Positions 45,289-56,744 of a DNA stretch of 64,000 bases are shown piece after piece. Where the stretch lies: contig JARDYH010000002.1 in the NCBI GenBank assembly GCA_029215795.1, positions 300,111,973-300,175,972 on the forward strand, read 5' to 3'. A program made the position numbers and the translations under genes. Numbering within the stretch: the first letter of the stretch is position 1; each line of letters starts with the position of its first letter. The stretch is from Anniella stebbinsi (lineage: Eukaryota > Chordata > Lepidosauria > Squamata > Anniellidae). The notes below the pieces were generated by a model. The model did not search any database and had not been told where the DNA came from. It saw nothing but the letters and a program-made list of their open reading frames with translations.

Positions 45289-47305
45289 AACCAGGCGGTT
45301 GACACGATTGCTCCTGAGCGCCCTCTCCTATGTTGAGCTCGTACAGCTCCATGGTATACCCCGGAGCTGAGAGTGATGAAACAAAATAGGAGACGGCTTG
45401 AGGGCAGATGGAGACGAACTCCTAGTGGATGCAATCAAACATTGGTAAGTGCCTACGGTAAGCTGTATTCAGGGGCAGTGAGGGCAGCAAAAAAACAATA
45501 CTTTGCTGCCACTATTAAATCATCAATCTGCCACCCAACGGAGCTTTTCAGAGTTGTCCGGGGGCTTCTACATGCTGGCCCCAAGGACATGATAGAACCA
45601 TCTGAGGCCCGCTGTAATATATTTGCTAGGCACTTCCAGGATAAAATCTTTGGCATCCACCAGGACTTAGACTCCAGTGTTATAGCAGGTGAATCTAGTG
45701 AGGTATCCAGAGCATACGTTTGTCCTGTTTTCTGGGATGAGTTTCAGTTGGTACAGCTCGATGACGTGGACAAGGTGTTTGGACAGGTTCGTGCAGCCAC
45801 CTCTGTATTGGATCCTTGCCCCTTTTGGCTTATAAAAGCTAGCAGGGATGGAACAGCCGGCTGGGCCAGGGAAGTGGTTAATACCTCTCTACGAGAGGCA
45901 GTGGTCCCAGACCTCCTGAAAGAGGCAGTAGTGAGACCACTCCTGAAGAAAGCTTCCCTGGACCCAGAAAACCTTAATAACTTTAGGCTGGTGGCAAACA
46001 TTCCATTCCTGGGCAAGCGGGTGGTTGCTGGCCAGCTCCAGACACTCTTGGATAAGACTGATTATTTGGATCCATTTCAGTAGGTTTCAGGCCTGGTTTT
46101 GGCACGGAAACAGCCTTGGTCGCCCTGTATGATGACCTATGTCGGGAGAGGAACAGGGGGAGTGTGACTCTGTTGGTTCTCCTTGCTCTCTCAGCGGCTT
46201 TCGATACCATCGACCATGGTATGCTTCTGGCACGACTGGCTGAGTTGGGAGTGGGAGGCACTGCATTGCAGTGGTTCCGCTCCTACTTGACAGGTCGGCT
46301 CCAGAAAGTGGTGCTTGGGGGACATTGCTCGGCCCCGTGGATTCTCCAGTATGGGGTTCTGCAGGGGTCAGTTTTGTCCCCCATGCTGTTCAACATCTAC
46401 ATGAAATTGTTGGGTGCGGTCATCCGGAGTTTTGGAGTGCGTTGTCATCAGTACGCTGATGACACGCAACTCTACTTCTCCTTTTCATCTTCATCAGGTG
46501 AGGCTGTGGATGTGTTGAACCGGTGCTTGGCTGTGACAATGGACTAGATGAGAGCTAATAAACTGAAACTTAATCCAGGCAAGACTGAGATGCTGTTGGT
46601 GGCGGGTTCCTCTGACTGGATGGAGGGTGTTCAACCTGTTCTGGATGGGGTTACACTCCCACTGAAGGAGCAGGTTCGTAGCTTGGGGGTTCTCCTAGAA
46701 CCATCTCTGTCACTTGAGGCTCAAGTAGCCTCAGTGGCATGGAGTGCCTTCTACCAACTTCGGCTGGTGGCCCAGCTACGCCCCTATCTGGACAGGATAA
46801 CCTGGCTTCAGTTGTCTATGCTCTGGTAACCTCCACGTTAGTTTACTGCAATGCGCTCTACATGGGGCTGCCTTTGAAGACGGTTCGGAAGCTGCAGCTT
46901 GTGCAGAATGCAGCGGCCCGATTGGTAACAGGGACCAGAAGGTTCAAACATATAAGACTGATTCTGGCCCGCTTGCATTGGCTGCCTGTATGTTTCCGAG
47001 CCCGATTCAAGGTGCTGGTTTTAACCTATAAAGCCTTACACGGTTTGGGACCACAATACCAGATGGAACGTCTTTCCCGACATGAACCTACCCGTTCACT
47101 ACGCTCAACATCAAAGGTCCTCCTCCGGGTGCCTACTCCGAGGGAAGCTCGGAGGACGGCAACCAGGGAGGGGGCCTTCTCTGTGGTGGCCCCTCAATTC
47201 TGGAATGACCTCCCCGATGAGGCCCGCCTGGCGCCAACACTGTTATCTTTTCGGCGTCAGGTCAAAACTTTTCTTTTCTCCCAGGCATTTAACAGCTCAA
47301 GTTGA
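45289..47305 (+). pseudogene. L2-type reverse transcriptase ORF, broken by two frameshifts and stops
   Basis: The intact protein would nick target DNA and reverse-transcribe LINE RNA. Frame 1 opens at 45289 with DTIAPERP, meets a TGA near 45331, then is open 45373-46083 (LRVMKQNRRRLEGRWR linker, then VVRPLLKKASLDPENLNNFR, RT motif 1). Frame 3 (from about 46084) has ALSAAFDTIDH (46188-46217), GVLQGSVLSPMLFNIYM (46353-46403; the family usually has GVPQG) and the catalytic YADD at 46452-46463, with a TAG at 46545. Frame 2 (to 47305) has KLQLVQNAAARLVTGT and KALHGLGPQY. The shifts near 46081 and 46795 and two stops mean no functional product. Confidence 0.85.
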
Positions 47306-47479
47306 GGTTTGATTGACATTGTGGCCAGGCTTAACAGTTAAAATATTTTAAAGTGTTTTAATGACAGCTGTTTTATGTTTATGGTTTTAAATTTTGTATA
47401 TTGTCTTTTTAATGCTCAATCTTTTTAATTTTTTTAAACCGCCCAGACAGCTTTGGCTATGGAGCGGTATATAAGTGTA

Positions 47480-47480
<1 letters not shown>

Positions 47481-47521
<41 letters not shown>
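47481..47521. repeat. (AAT)n microsatellite at LINE terminus
   Basis: About 13 AAT units continue the LINE 3' tail and were probably seeded by it. Confidence 0.95.
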
Positions 47522-47546
47522 TTGAGCCCTTTCTTTTGGCACTGCG

Positions 47547-47877
47547 AGACTGCTTGCACATTACAACTCATTGGTTAAAAATCTGACGAGTTGTCATGCA
47601 CAAGCAAGCACACTGCCTACATTGTGTCTGCCACTTCCACTTTTAAACACAACCCACAAACAGTGCCTTTATAGGTTGTGCAGCATGATGTGCAAACACA
47701 GATCACTACGTTGCTTAGGGGCTAAAAATTCCAGTGGTTAACCCAACAATAAATCATGGGTTAACTGCTGCATAATCTTTGGGTTATGTGGTAAAGCAGA
47801 AGAGGTGGCCATGCTGCCTGCATAACAACCCATCAGTTTTTAAACAGATGGGTTGTCATTATGTGTGAACCAGGTCC
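47547..47877. mobile_element. 331-bp MITE (CCTGGTTCACA family) with hairpin-containing inverted ends
   Basis: The right end inverted reads CCTGGTTCACACATAATGAC; the left end reads ACTGCTTGCACATTACAACT. Each ~55-bp end contains its own small hairpin ('acaactcattgg...gacgagttgt' left; 'acaacccat...atgggttgt' right). No coding capacity. Related ends occur at 54.4 and 59.8 kb. Confidence 0.7.
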
Positions 47878-47889
47878 ATAACCATGATA

Positions 47890-48205
47890 TCCACACCTGT
47901 GGAACAAACTCCCATTGGAAGTCTACCATGCACCATCCTTGCAGGCTTTTAAGAGGACCTTAAAACATTTTATTTTACTGTGGCCTTCTCATGAGTACTG
48001 TTTTGCCGCTGTTGCTGCTGTTATTCTTGATGGTTTCATTGTTAGCTTGTATTATTTTAATTACTATTTTACTGTGTGTGTTTTTATTGCTTTTAATGAT
48101 TTAAACTGTGTTTATGTATTTTATTGTTGTAAGCTGCCTTGTGAGAACTTTTGCCCTGAAAGGCGGCCAAGAAATGTTTAAAATAATGAATAAATACATA
48201 AATCC
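47890..48205 (+). mobile_element. LINE 3' end
   Basis: 'cctgtggaacaaactcccat' matches the LWNxLP-type C-terminal codons; 'aaacattttattttactgtgg' and 'gctgccttgtgagaactttt' with 'aggcggccaagaaatgttta' form a LINE 3' UTR ending in AATAAATA. The 88-codon frame at 47915-48181 is part of it. Confidence 0.65.
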
Positions 48206-48209
48206 AGAG

Positions 48210-50840
48210 CTCTGTGCATGTACTGGCTGCTGGTATTTCTGGTTACAAAAGGTGGAAGTCTGCTAGCGAAAGCCCCCACCCCTTACATACCACAATAAAG
48301 AAATCCTGCTTGCACTACCTTGCTAGACTCTAGAACTCTAGCACACACGGTTTCCACTAGGACTGTAGGTCTAAAAAATATAAACCAAAGAAATGAGCAA
48401 CTTCTTTTGGCGTTAATGTCTAACTGTCAAATATAACGTTAGACATTTTCTTCTTCTTCAAAATGCCTATTATTACAGAATAGGGGCTTTTAAGGAGGAA
48501 ATTTAAAGAACACCGTGCTGGCAAATGGTTGTTGTAGAACCTGGTCGTGCAAATATGAATTTCTATAAAACTTTTAAAATGGGATCATGGTCAATAGGAA
48601 GGATGCAAGACATTCTCTATGTCACTACAGTTATTTATTTATTGCATTTTTATACTGCCCAATAGCCGAAGCTCCTTGGGCGGTTCACAAAAATTAAGTT
48701 ATGTTTATACAGGATCAGGAAAACTGGGCAAAATGTTTCATTGCCATCCTTACACTAGCCCTAGTCTGACTTGCTACCCATATAAGTTTAGAAGTTAGCT
48801 AATTCACAAAGGCAGCAGAATTGGGATGGTGGAAGTGTAGCTAATCCATCACATTTACTCCCAGCAGTTCAATTGAAACACAGCATAAGTGACATGACAA
48901 ATACATACACCAATGTTTGGTTGATATGCTATCATAAATTGCCCACCAACCTTATTCGTTCATTTTGAATATTCTTTTTTTAAAAAGTTAGATGTTTGCA
49001 AAGCACTGCGAGATGCAAATTTGCTCCTTTATGATTTACAAGATATGAAGTTTATCATTTCACTCAACACTCTTCAAGCAGCTTTGTGTAAGGCAAGGAA
49101 AGTACTAGTGCATCACAAGCTAACTTATTTGTGGTTAAGTAGCAAACTGAAACGGAGCTGCCAAAGCCTGCATCAAAACAAGAAGAAATCTGACAAACTC
49201 TTTGCAAAATCCAAATGAGAAATGTTGTTGGGCCTACTGCTTTCTATGTCAAGCAACAACAACACTGGCAAAATGTGCCACCAGATGCCATACAGCAAAG
49301 TTACAGATGTCTGCTATTTCCTTATTTATAGATGTTTTACTCACACAGTTAAATGACAGATTTGGAGCTTACCGTGAAGTTTTATTGCTTTGCTGTCTTT
49401 CAGCAAATATAACTAGTAAGTTGAACCATCAGTTTCTTACTACCTGCATTTCATTAACATAAAGAGATAAAGTTTGATTTTAGTTACAATGAAGTATTGC
49501 GTGTTTTTAACTGTTGTGTACTGGAAGAATTATTTATGCCGATACAGAATTGTTAAGCCTTTGATGATCTGCCCTCTTATATCCTGTATGACATATACGT
49601 CTCCCTGAAATCTCCAAACAACAGCAAGTAATAGTATGCTAGCCAAGCACCTGATAGGCTATTTAGAACAGCCCTGGCTGTTAGCTGAAATGGAGAAAGT
49701 AGATGTGTCCCCATTTTTGGAGAAACATCAAAGCCAATCTTCATTGGATACAATGACACACTCGCCTGAACTTGTCCTAGCTCTGTTTTTTTAGATTCTA
49801 GATTTGCTATTACAACCGATTCCAAGGTGGGTTTGTTATTCCAAAGTATGTACCATTGTATGTCTTTTGCCTTCATCCACATCTTAGTTATTTACACATA
49901 GGGGGGTCTTTTCCTTGATAGGTTTTTTTTTACCCTTACCATTTATCTATATTATTTGTATAATATGGCCTGTGGTGCAGCTACGTATGGGCCAAAGTCC
50001 AAGGCCTATAGCTCAGGGCCCCCCAAAATAATCAGCCAAAGGGCAGATGCTAGGTGCTGTGGCAAATAGGCTTAGAATCAGCACAACTGCCAGCACTGGC
50101 ATGCCAGGACCTATCACAAGGTGGCCTGCTGGGGAAGTACACAATGCTCATTCTACATTTTTACTTTTTAAGTATATTACTCTTTTCTACAATAAAATTG
50201 TGCTTATTCCCAGTGAGCAAGCTGTCAAAGTAGGACTTTTTGGTAAATAGTTCCTCAAAATTATTTTATTAATACTCTTGGATTAAAAAACCACTAGCTG
50301 ATGTAACTGGATGGCATTCCCATTTGAGTTGTTGCCCATTCATCAAGCAATGCCTATTATAGCCTTGGCATGCTGTAGCATGTTTCATGTGACTTCTTTC
50401 CATAAGCAATAGCAGCAAATTTTCCAATTCCATAAGGTAATAACTTGCATTGTGCTGAAGAAGCCGTCCAATTGTCTGCCATGAATTCCACACCACATTT
50501 GAATGAGATCCTATACTCATTATTCAGCACATTTTGTAAAAGCCAAATAATATGCAAAACAGCAAATTTATGCATTGCTATGAGTTTGATAGTAATAATG
50601 TCTTAGGTGAGTAAATGCAAGCTTTTTACATATATAAAAAAAACACTAGACAATTTGCAACTTCTTGGGGAACCTTATTATTGTTAGACTGTAAAGTATA
50701 TTATTATCTACTAAGGTGTTTATTTTTCCCTTTCCGATTACATCATCTTGTAAAATCTATAAACTGCAATACCAACATGGTACTATAGTGCAAATTAGTT
50801 ATTGTAGATAATGTAAATGTGATCTTAGAGCCATGTGCAT
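48210..50840. other. Mostly unassigned AT-rich; L2 tail (-) at 48632-48712
   Basis: 48632-48712 is a minus-strand L2-type terminus (TTATTTATTTATT followed by 'tactgcccaatagccgaagc' and 'ccttgggcggttcac'). Open frames of up to 101 codons elsewhere show no domain. Confidence 0.5.
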
Positions 50841-50845
50841 AGTTG

Positions 50846-50983
50846 GGCGGATCTACACTGCTGCTTTAAAGCGCTTTATAACAGTAGTGACAACTGTTTT
50901 GGAGTGTGTCCTGGGCCCCAACAGTTGTCACTACTGTTATAAAGTGCTTTAAAGCGCTTTAAAACAGCACTGTAGATCCTGCC
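50846..50983. mobile_element. 138-bp palindromic MITE
   Basis: The arms carry GGCGGATCTACACTGCTGCT and inverted GGCAGGATCTACAGTGCTGT, then 'ttaaagcgctttataacagt' and 'agtgacaactgtt' on both sides. The right arm has one extra 'agcgctttaa' unit. GTTG flanks both ends (50842-50845 and 50984-50987), a possible 4-bp duplication. The hairpin is nearly perfect, suggesting a young copy. Confidence 0.85.
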
Positions 50984-50989
50984 GTTGTT

Positions 50990-51380
50990 TCTTGCCTTGC
51001 CTTGCCTTTGCCACTTCTTTACAATGTATGGTCAGTAATAAAATATTGGGAAATTTCAAAATAAGAGCAAAACTGAACTAGCCAGTAGAAATATCCTAAT
51101 AGCCCAATGTTTGTGCTTCTGACATCAATTGTGAGTTATTCACATTGGAGACATTAAATTAGAAAGAAGATAGCTGATGTTACTATTTAGTCCGGGTACG
51201 GTCAATTCACAGGCTAATGGTGTAATCCTGTACCCCAATTAGTAAATCTCATTGAACTCAGTGGGTTTACCTTTGTAAATCCACTGTAAAGATTGCACTG
51301 TAAAATCCAAATCTTGGCTTCAGTCATTGCTAGGAATGGGGAGGAAATTAGTTTGGTTTGCATTTGAATGCAGCTGTAAT
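50990..51380. other. Unassigned with decayed palindromic MITE at 51215-51305
   Basis: 'gtaatcctgtaccccaatta', 'ctcattgaactcagtggg' and 'gattgcactgt' resemble the 6408-6520 family. Confidence 0.45.
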
Positions 51381-51384
51381 TAAT

Positions 51385-51557
51385 TCACACTTACTGAGTC
51401 AACTTTGCTGTTTTTTTCTCTGGGTTTATGCTGTAATTTTAAACTTTTACAAGATTTATTTTATATTTTATCATGTTACTGTATTAACTGTTGTGAACCA
51501 CCCACAAAGCTTCAGTTATTGGGTGATATGCAAAATAAATAAATAAATAAATAAATA
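51385..51557 (+). mobile_element. LINE 3' tail with (AAAT)n
   Basis: T-rich UTR, then 'gttgtgaaccacccacaaag' and 'cttcagttattgggtgatat', then (AAAT)5-6 at 51533-51556. This is an L2-type terminus. Confidence 0.65.
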
Positions 51558-51849
51558 TAATAAACATGCAAACTGAAACAATGTTACACTTCAGTACTTT
51601 CCAATTTTGCAATCTAAATAAAAAAACTGTATATATTAGGAAAAAATTGCACACAAAAATGTATCTATTAGTGAAAACTACATACAAATATGCACTATTA
51701 CTTGGGAAAGTTGCTTTCAAAAATGCACCTATCAGGCAATATATGTATGAAGATGCAAAGAAATATTCATGTGGACTGTTTTTCCAAAAACAAAAACAAA
51801 AATTCCCCCAACAGGATGAAATGAACCTATGACTGGGAAAAAACCTCTG

Positions 51850-51911
51850 ATCAGCCAGAGAGCTTTGGCTATTGAACACTACAGAAATGTAAGACAATAA
51901 ATAAATAAAAT
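51850..51911 (+). mobile_element. ~60-bp L2 3' tail
   Basis: 'agccagagagctttggctat' followed by 'acagaaatgtaagacaataa' and AAATA repeats equals the L2 terminus at 47.45 kb, with nothing LINE-like upstream. Confidence 0.7.
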
Positions 51912-54060
51912 GAGAAACCAATATTGACAGATTCATCCACCAACTTGCCATGTAAAGAACGCTCACATGAATCAGGTTCCAAACCCTACCACTACTGGGT
52001 CCTAACCTTGATTACATTTCTTCACTGATTCACCACTAATGCACCATTCAATAGCAACATTATGATCCTATTTTCTAAGGTTCACAAGTACTTGCCAAAG
52101 TAACAAGGATTGCAGTATTACATATCAGAATCCTATAGCTGACAGGGGATAGATGAATCCTGCAAGTTGATAAGATTCTTGAAACTATCTCTGCATATGC
52201 TTGCATGTTGAAACAAGGCATGCACCCTTTATAGGATGATGAAAGCTTGAGAGCATAATGGGCTGTCTCTATTTTTGTGATATAGAGCCAAGTGGCACAT
52301 GGTGCTAGTCTGTTGGGGCCTGGAAAATGTTGTAGATTGGTGGAGTTTTTCAATGGTTTGCGAGTCTGCAGCACCCATAAAGTTTAATCACCACATTTTA
52401 CGCACAAGACGCATACACAAATCACTGAATGATATGCACAAAACCCTTAACATGCACACCTAAGGGGACCTTTCTATCATCACAACCATCCTGAGGTAAA
52501 AGTTAGACTAGTCGTAGTTACACAATGAGTCTGAATCTCCCGAATCTAAGTTGAACGTTCTGTATATGCAGGATGGTACTTTTGGGGGGGGGGGGCTTAT
52601 AAGAGCTATGCTGGTCCTTTATTCTTTTAATTATTCATTCAATTTATCAGTTGCTCTATAGCTCTCAGGGCTACATAGCAAAATGCAATAAAACAATGAT
52701 AAAAAGAAGAACATATTAAAAAAAAAATTTGTTTCCCCACGAACCTCCAGAATGATCTATTTTGGATTCATCTGTCTCCCATGCCTGTTAGCATTTTCTT
52801 TGCTTTCCTGCCTCCTTCCTTCACTTACCAACTTATTAAATGAAAGTGAGATTGCTGCAATATGAGGGTTTTTTATAGTAATCTGAACAACCTTTATCTC
52901 CAGGATTTAGTGATTTGGTGATTGCCACACAGATTGTTTCAAATTACATGTAAATAGGTACAGCTGCAGCAGAAGAAAGATAGCACACGGGTTCCACAGA
53001 TCCATATCTCTCACTATAGGGACAGTTAAGCAAGTTCCAACTGTGAATGCAATGGGCTTGTGTAATCAAAATAGCCTTGAGTGGCAGCTGCTTCATTCCA
53101 ATGTATTCAGAACACAGACAAGCCATATGCGGAGACAGAGGCCCAGACTTGAACGGAAGGATGAACCCTATGAAACAAGATGGTATATAGTGGAAGCAAG
53201 TATAGGAATACAGAAGCTACTGACTATAGGAAATGCAGTGCATGAAGAGCTGGAATTGAACTGAAAGATTTAGGTAAAAACCCAAACACAAGCTTCTGCT
53301 ATTATAATAACAATTGTTATGCCTTTGGTACAGACTCCTAGTCTCCATACTTTACTGTGACTAATCCTAAATTTATGTAATTGAAATAAATACATATATT
53401 CCCTTGTTTACTCCTACCTCCATCTCTATCCTGCCACTGCAAACGACTCCAGGCAAAGATCTATCCTCTTGCAATTTAGAAAGGTCCATGCATATTGACT
53501 GCACCCTTTCTATATACACATACAACTTTGGTTCCTTGCTTTGACCTGTTTCCTGTCCGTTCGGAAATTGGGCATTAAGCAAGTTTTACACATTCTCTGG
53601 CTGAAATGCTTTCAATCGCAAAAAAAATGCAGCTGTTAGATTCATACAACCAATGCAATAACCAAAATTCACTACACAGGAATCCTACTTCAAACTACAA
53701 ACATTACAAGTGTATGAAAAACACTTTGATTGAACTAATCCAAACACATATAAAAGCCTCCAGTTTTGAAAGTTTGTCCAATATAATCCATTGCATTAGT
53801 AAAACCTAGCTCCTGGTCTAAGAAATTTACTACATCTAGAGAGTAAGCCTGTAAACTAATTGGGAAGCTATTAGAGGTTGAACTGTTCAGAACTATTTAT
53901 AGAATATGCCATTGATCTCAGACATGGGGAAATGGCATTGGTTTCCTTAGAATACAATTATGCACAGAGAGCAGCTAGCATCAATTAATTAATATGACCA
54001 AGGGTAAAATCATCATTGTGATCAACAACAATAAAGTAAAAAGACTAATCAAAAGAGACA
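51912..54060. other. Unassigned AT-rich sequence
   Basis: Contains a poly(G) run at 52577-52590. Short frames without motifs. No gene recognised. Confidence 0.45.
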
Positions 54061-54065
54061 TTGGC

Positions 54066-54180
54066 TGAATTCGGACAACACAATAGCCAATGGTGGGGTA
54101 ATTATCAACTTTACAGTCGTTCATCTAGGGGGTACTCCACACACAACATGGTAATAAATAATCAAATTCAGCCATTGTCT
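54066..54180. mobile_element. Left end of a TTCGGACAACACAAT MITE
   Basis: 'ctgaattcggacaacacaat' then 'agccaatggtggggtaa' and 'ggtactccacacacaacatg' align with the first 110 bases of the 13.8 and 32.6 kb elements. The rest is missing. Confidence 0.7.
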
Positions 54181-54419
54181 TAAATTTGGCACTGTATTAA
54201 ATTTGGAGGTTCAACACATATCCATGGTGTTATAATGGCTTGGTAATATTTAAAATCTTGCTTAACCACATAACTCTAACTTGGATATTCCTTACTTACT
54301 CTTCAGATACTCATTCACATTTCATACACATTTTATACTATCCTTCTTCCTCTCTCTTTCTCTTATTTTGTGTTTCCTGCAGAAGTTAATGTTTCCTGAC
54401 ACACCTGTTTCTGTATAAG

Positions 54420-54600
54420 CCTGAGTATTCACATATAACAATAACCCAGGTTGCCTGGCTTATCCTGTTTTACCATGCAACCTATTCACTCTTCTCTTAG
54501 TGTGAGAGGGTAAAATTAACCAGGAAGCAGTTGCTTAAACAAGATAGGCTCATGAGCCAGCAACAAAACATAGTAAGCCAACAACAAACCTAGTTTGCTG

Positions 54601-54634
<34 letters not shown>

Positions 54635-55428
54635 TTTATTTCCTATCCACCTCTCCCTCTGGATCGAGGCAGGGAACAACAATAAATATAAATACGAAGA
54701 CCATAAAATAGATAAAACATTAAAAACAAATAAAACAAATAAAACTAATACATTATTAAAAATATCTTGAAATTCAACTAGGTAGGCCTGCCGGAAGAGA
54801 CCAGTCTTCATGACTCTCTTAATTTCAAGAAGACTGCTAAATTGTCAAATCTCTCCCGGCAGGCCATTCCACGGTCTGGGAGCGGCAGAAGATAAGGTCC
54901 TCTGGGTAACACTCGTCAGCCTAGTTCTGGCTGATTGAAGTAAATTCTTCCCAGAAGACCTGAGTGTGCGGGGCAGATTATATGGGAGAAGGCAATCCAG
55001 CAGGTAACCTGGACCCAAACCATGTAGGGCTTTAAAGGTAATAACCAACACTTTATACTTTGCTCGGAAACTAATTGGCAGACAGTGGAGTGATTTTAAA
55101 GCTGGTGTGATATAGTCACCTCTAGGTGTACCAGTGACCAACCTGGCTGCCATATTTTGAACTAGTTGAAGTTTCCGGACTAGGCACAAAGGTAGTCCTA
55201 TGTACAGTGCATTGCAGAAGTCAAGCCTCGAAGTTACCAGCGCATGCACTACCGGTTGATGTGCTGGGATTGTTTGCGAGTAACAAACCAGGATCTTAGG
55301 TTCAGATGTGGGTAACAAAGGGGAAAGGGAACAAATTGGTTGCGTGCGCCAGCACACTATTCATTCACAGTAAACCAGAATAAACTAGGCAGCCTGGATT
55401 ATCATTATCAGCACTATCTTGACTATGG
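54420..55428. mobile_element. MITE (CCTGGTTCACA family) carrying an L2 insertion
   Basis: Left part 54420-54600 has 'attcacatataacaataacc', 'caggttgcctggcttatcc' and 'ctattcact'. The right part 55254-55428, inverted, has 'tgataatgataatccagg', 'ctgcctagtttattctgg' and 'gaatagtgtgctgg' in the same order. A minus-strand L2 (54601-55253) fills the middle and must be younger. Confidence 0.65.
54601..55253 (-). mobile_element. 5'-truncated L2 LINE, C-terminal ORF preserved
   Basis: On the minus strand it encodes VVHALVTSRLDFCNALYI, KLQLVQNMAARLVTGTPR, KALHGLGPGYLLDCLL and NGLPGEI, with the frame open 55357-54845 (its first ~35 codons are MITE sequence). The 3' UTR ends at (ATA)n, 54601-54630. Truncation falls at almost the same place as in the 37.7-38.3 kb copy. 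Confidence 0.85.
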
Positions 55429-55429
55429 A

Positions 55430-56360
55430 GCACAAACATGATCACTATATTACAACTATGGAGTTTTATGGCTGACCTGGTTTCAAGTTTCTGCTTAGTA
55501 TATATTAAAAAGTGCCATAGAAATTACATGTACTATAAAAGCTCTCTCTCTCTTTCTCTCTCAAAGTCCTGAACTGACATCCAAAATAGTTGTATCTAAA
55601 ATTCAGAATGATTATGTTTACACACAGGAAAATGGTGAACCTACACATTATGCTCATTCAAAAAGCTACTTCAGTTGAATGAACTCTTAAGGCACTAGAA
55701 CTCTTTTACATACAAGAGCTGGAAATCTGCAGGGTTTAGGATTGAGGACTTTAAAGAAGGAATTCCCTACTCCTCAACTTTTGTTAGTTAGTTCTTATCA
55801 TTGTTGGCAGAGTAGAACCTTCTCCATTCTTTTCTCATTTCTCACAAAGCACAGGACTACTATAGTTTCAAAAGAGAATAAAGCAGAGAATTCTGTAATA
55901 TTACCACATGATTTAGTAAACAATCTTCAAGGATGGGGAAGAATTAAGATAGTACAGAGTATGCGAAAAATAATCCCAGAGGCATTCCAGGCATTTGCAG
56001 ACATGGGCCCTGGCAAAGCCTACGGAAGCTAATGCCCGCCCACTGCTCTCTGTTTTCTTGCTTGCGAGCATTGACAAGTGTCAGATGCTGCATGTTATCT
56101 CCCCCTGACACACACTGCAAATGGCCTGGCCCCCAATGTAGTGTCTTTGTGAAGTGACATTATGTTGGGGCCTGGAAGCACCATTGCAGCTGCCCAGCAC
56201 TTGGGCCATGGGTAACACGGACAGTAGCAACAGCAGCACTTCTGTTCCTGCCCCATCATTTGTACTGCTTCCTGCACTGTTGCTTCCCACCCAATCACTA
56301 TGCAAGACTACATGCAACCTGGTAAAGCTGAGGGCATTTTGCCCAGGGCTCCCTCGCACC
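55430..56360. other. Unassigned
   Basis: Small (CT)n near 55540-55562. Opposed frames at 56081-56420 (67-106 codons) lack domains. Confidence 0.4.
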
Positions 56361-56363
56361 TGT

Positions 56364-56447
56364 TGCAGTCCTATGCTCATTTTCTTGGGAGTAAGTCCCA
56401 TTGAACTTGGTGGGATCTAATTCTGATTAAATACGCATAGGATTGCA
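56364..56447. mobile_element. Palindromic MITE, relative of the 6.4 kb copy
   Basis: Left 'tgcagtcctatgctcatttt' with 'gggagtaagtcccattgaac'; right 'aaatacgcataggattgca'. Ends are inverted copies of TGCAATCCTATGCNN. Confidence 0.7.
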
Positions 56448-56449
56448 TT

Positions 56450-56697
56450 GTACAGCTATATTTGGCTAAACTAATATTGCTACAGTCCGTTCCAACAATC
56501 ATGCTATCTAGATAATATATCTCAGCAATGAGAGCCTTATTGTAAGAATATAGCTCTCAGTTCCTGAATCTCTATGATAAATGAAAAATTCCAAGTGAAG
56601 TGGAATACCCCTTCTCCTTCTTAAGTACCTTCTCCTACACTTCACCATCCTTCCTAAACTTGTCCTCCCAATTTGTTTCTTTTTTTTCTTGCTTTAA

Positions 56698-56744
<47 letters not shown>

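Larger units (their letters stand above)
45266..47521 (+). mobile_element. L2-clade LINE, 5'-truncated, 2.25 kb
   Basis: This is the best preserved autonomous-type element here. It retains the linker between endonuclease and reverse transcriptase, the whole RT domain, the C-terminus and the 3' UTR. The endonuclease domain is missing, so the 5' boundary (placed near 45266) is approximate. The 3' UTR (47306-47480) ends 'gctttggctatggagcggta' and 'tataagtgtaa', then (AAT)n. That terminus is shared by the short tails at 8.6, 14.4 and 51.9 kb. Confidence 0.85.
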
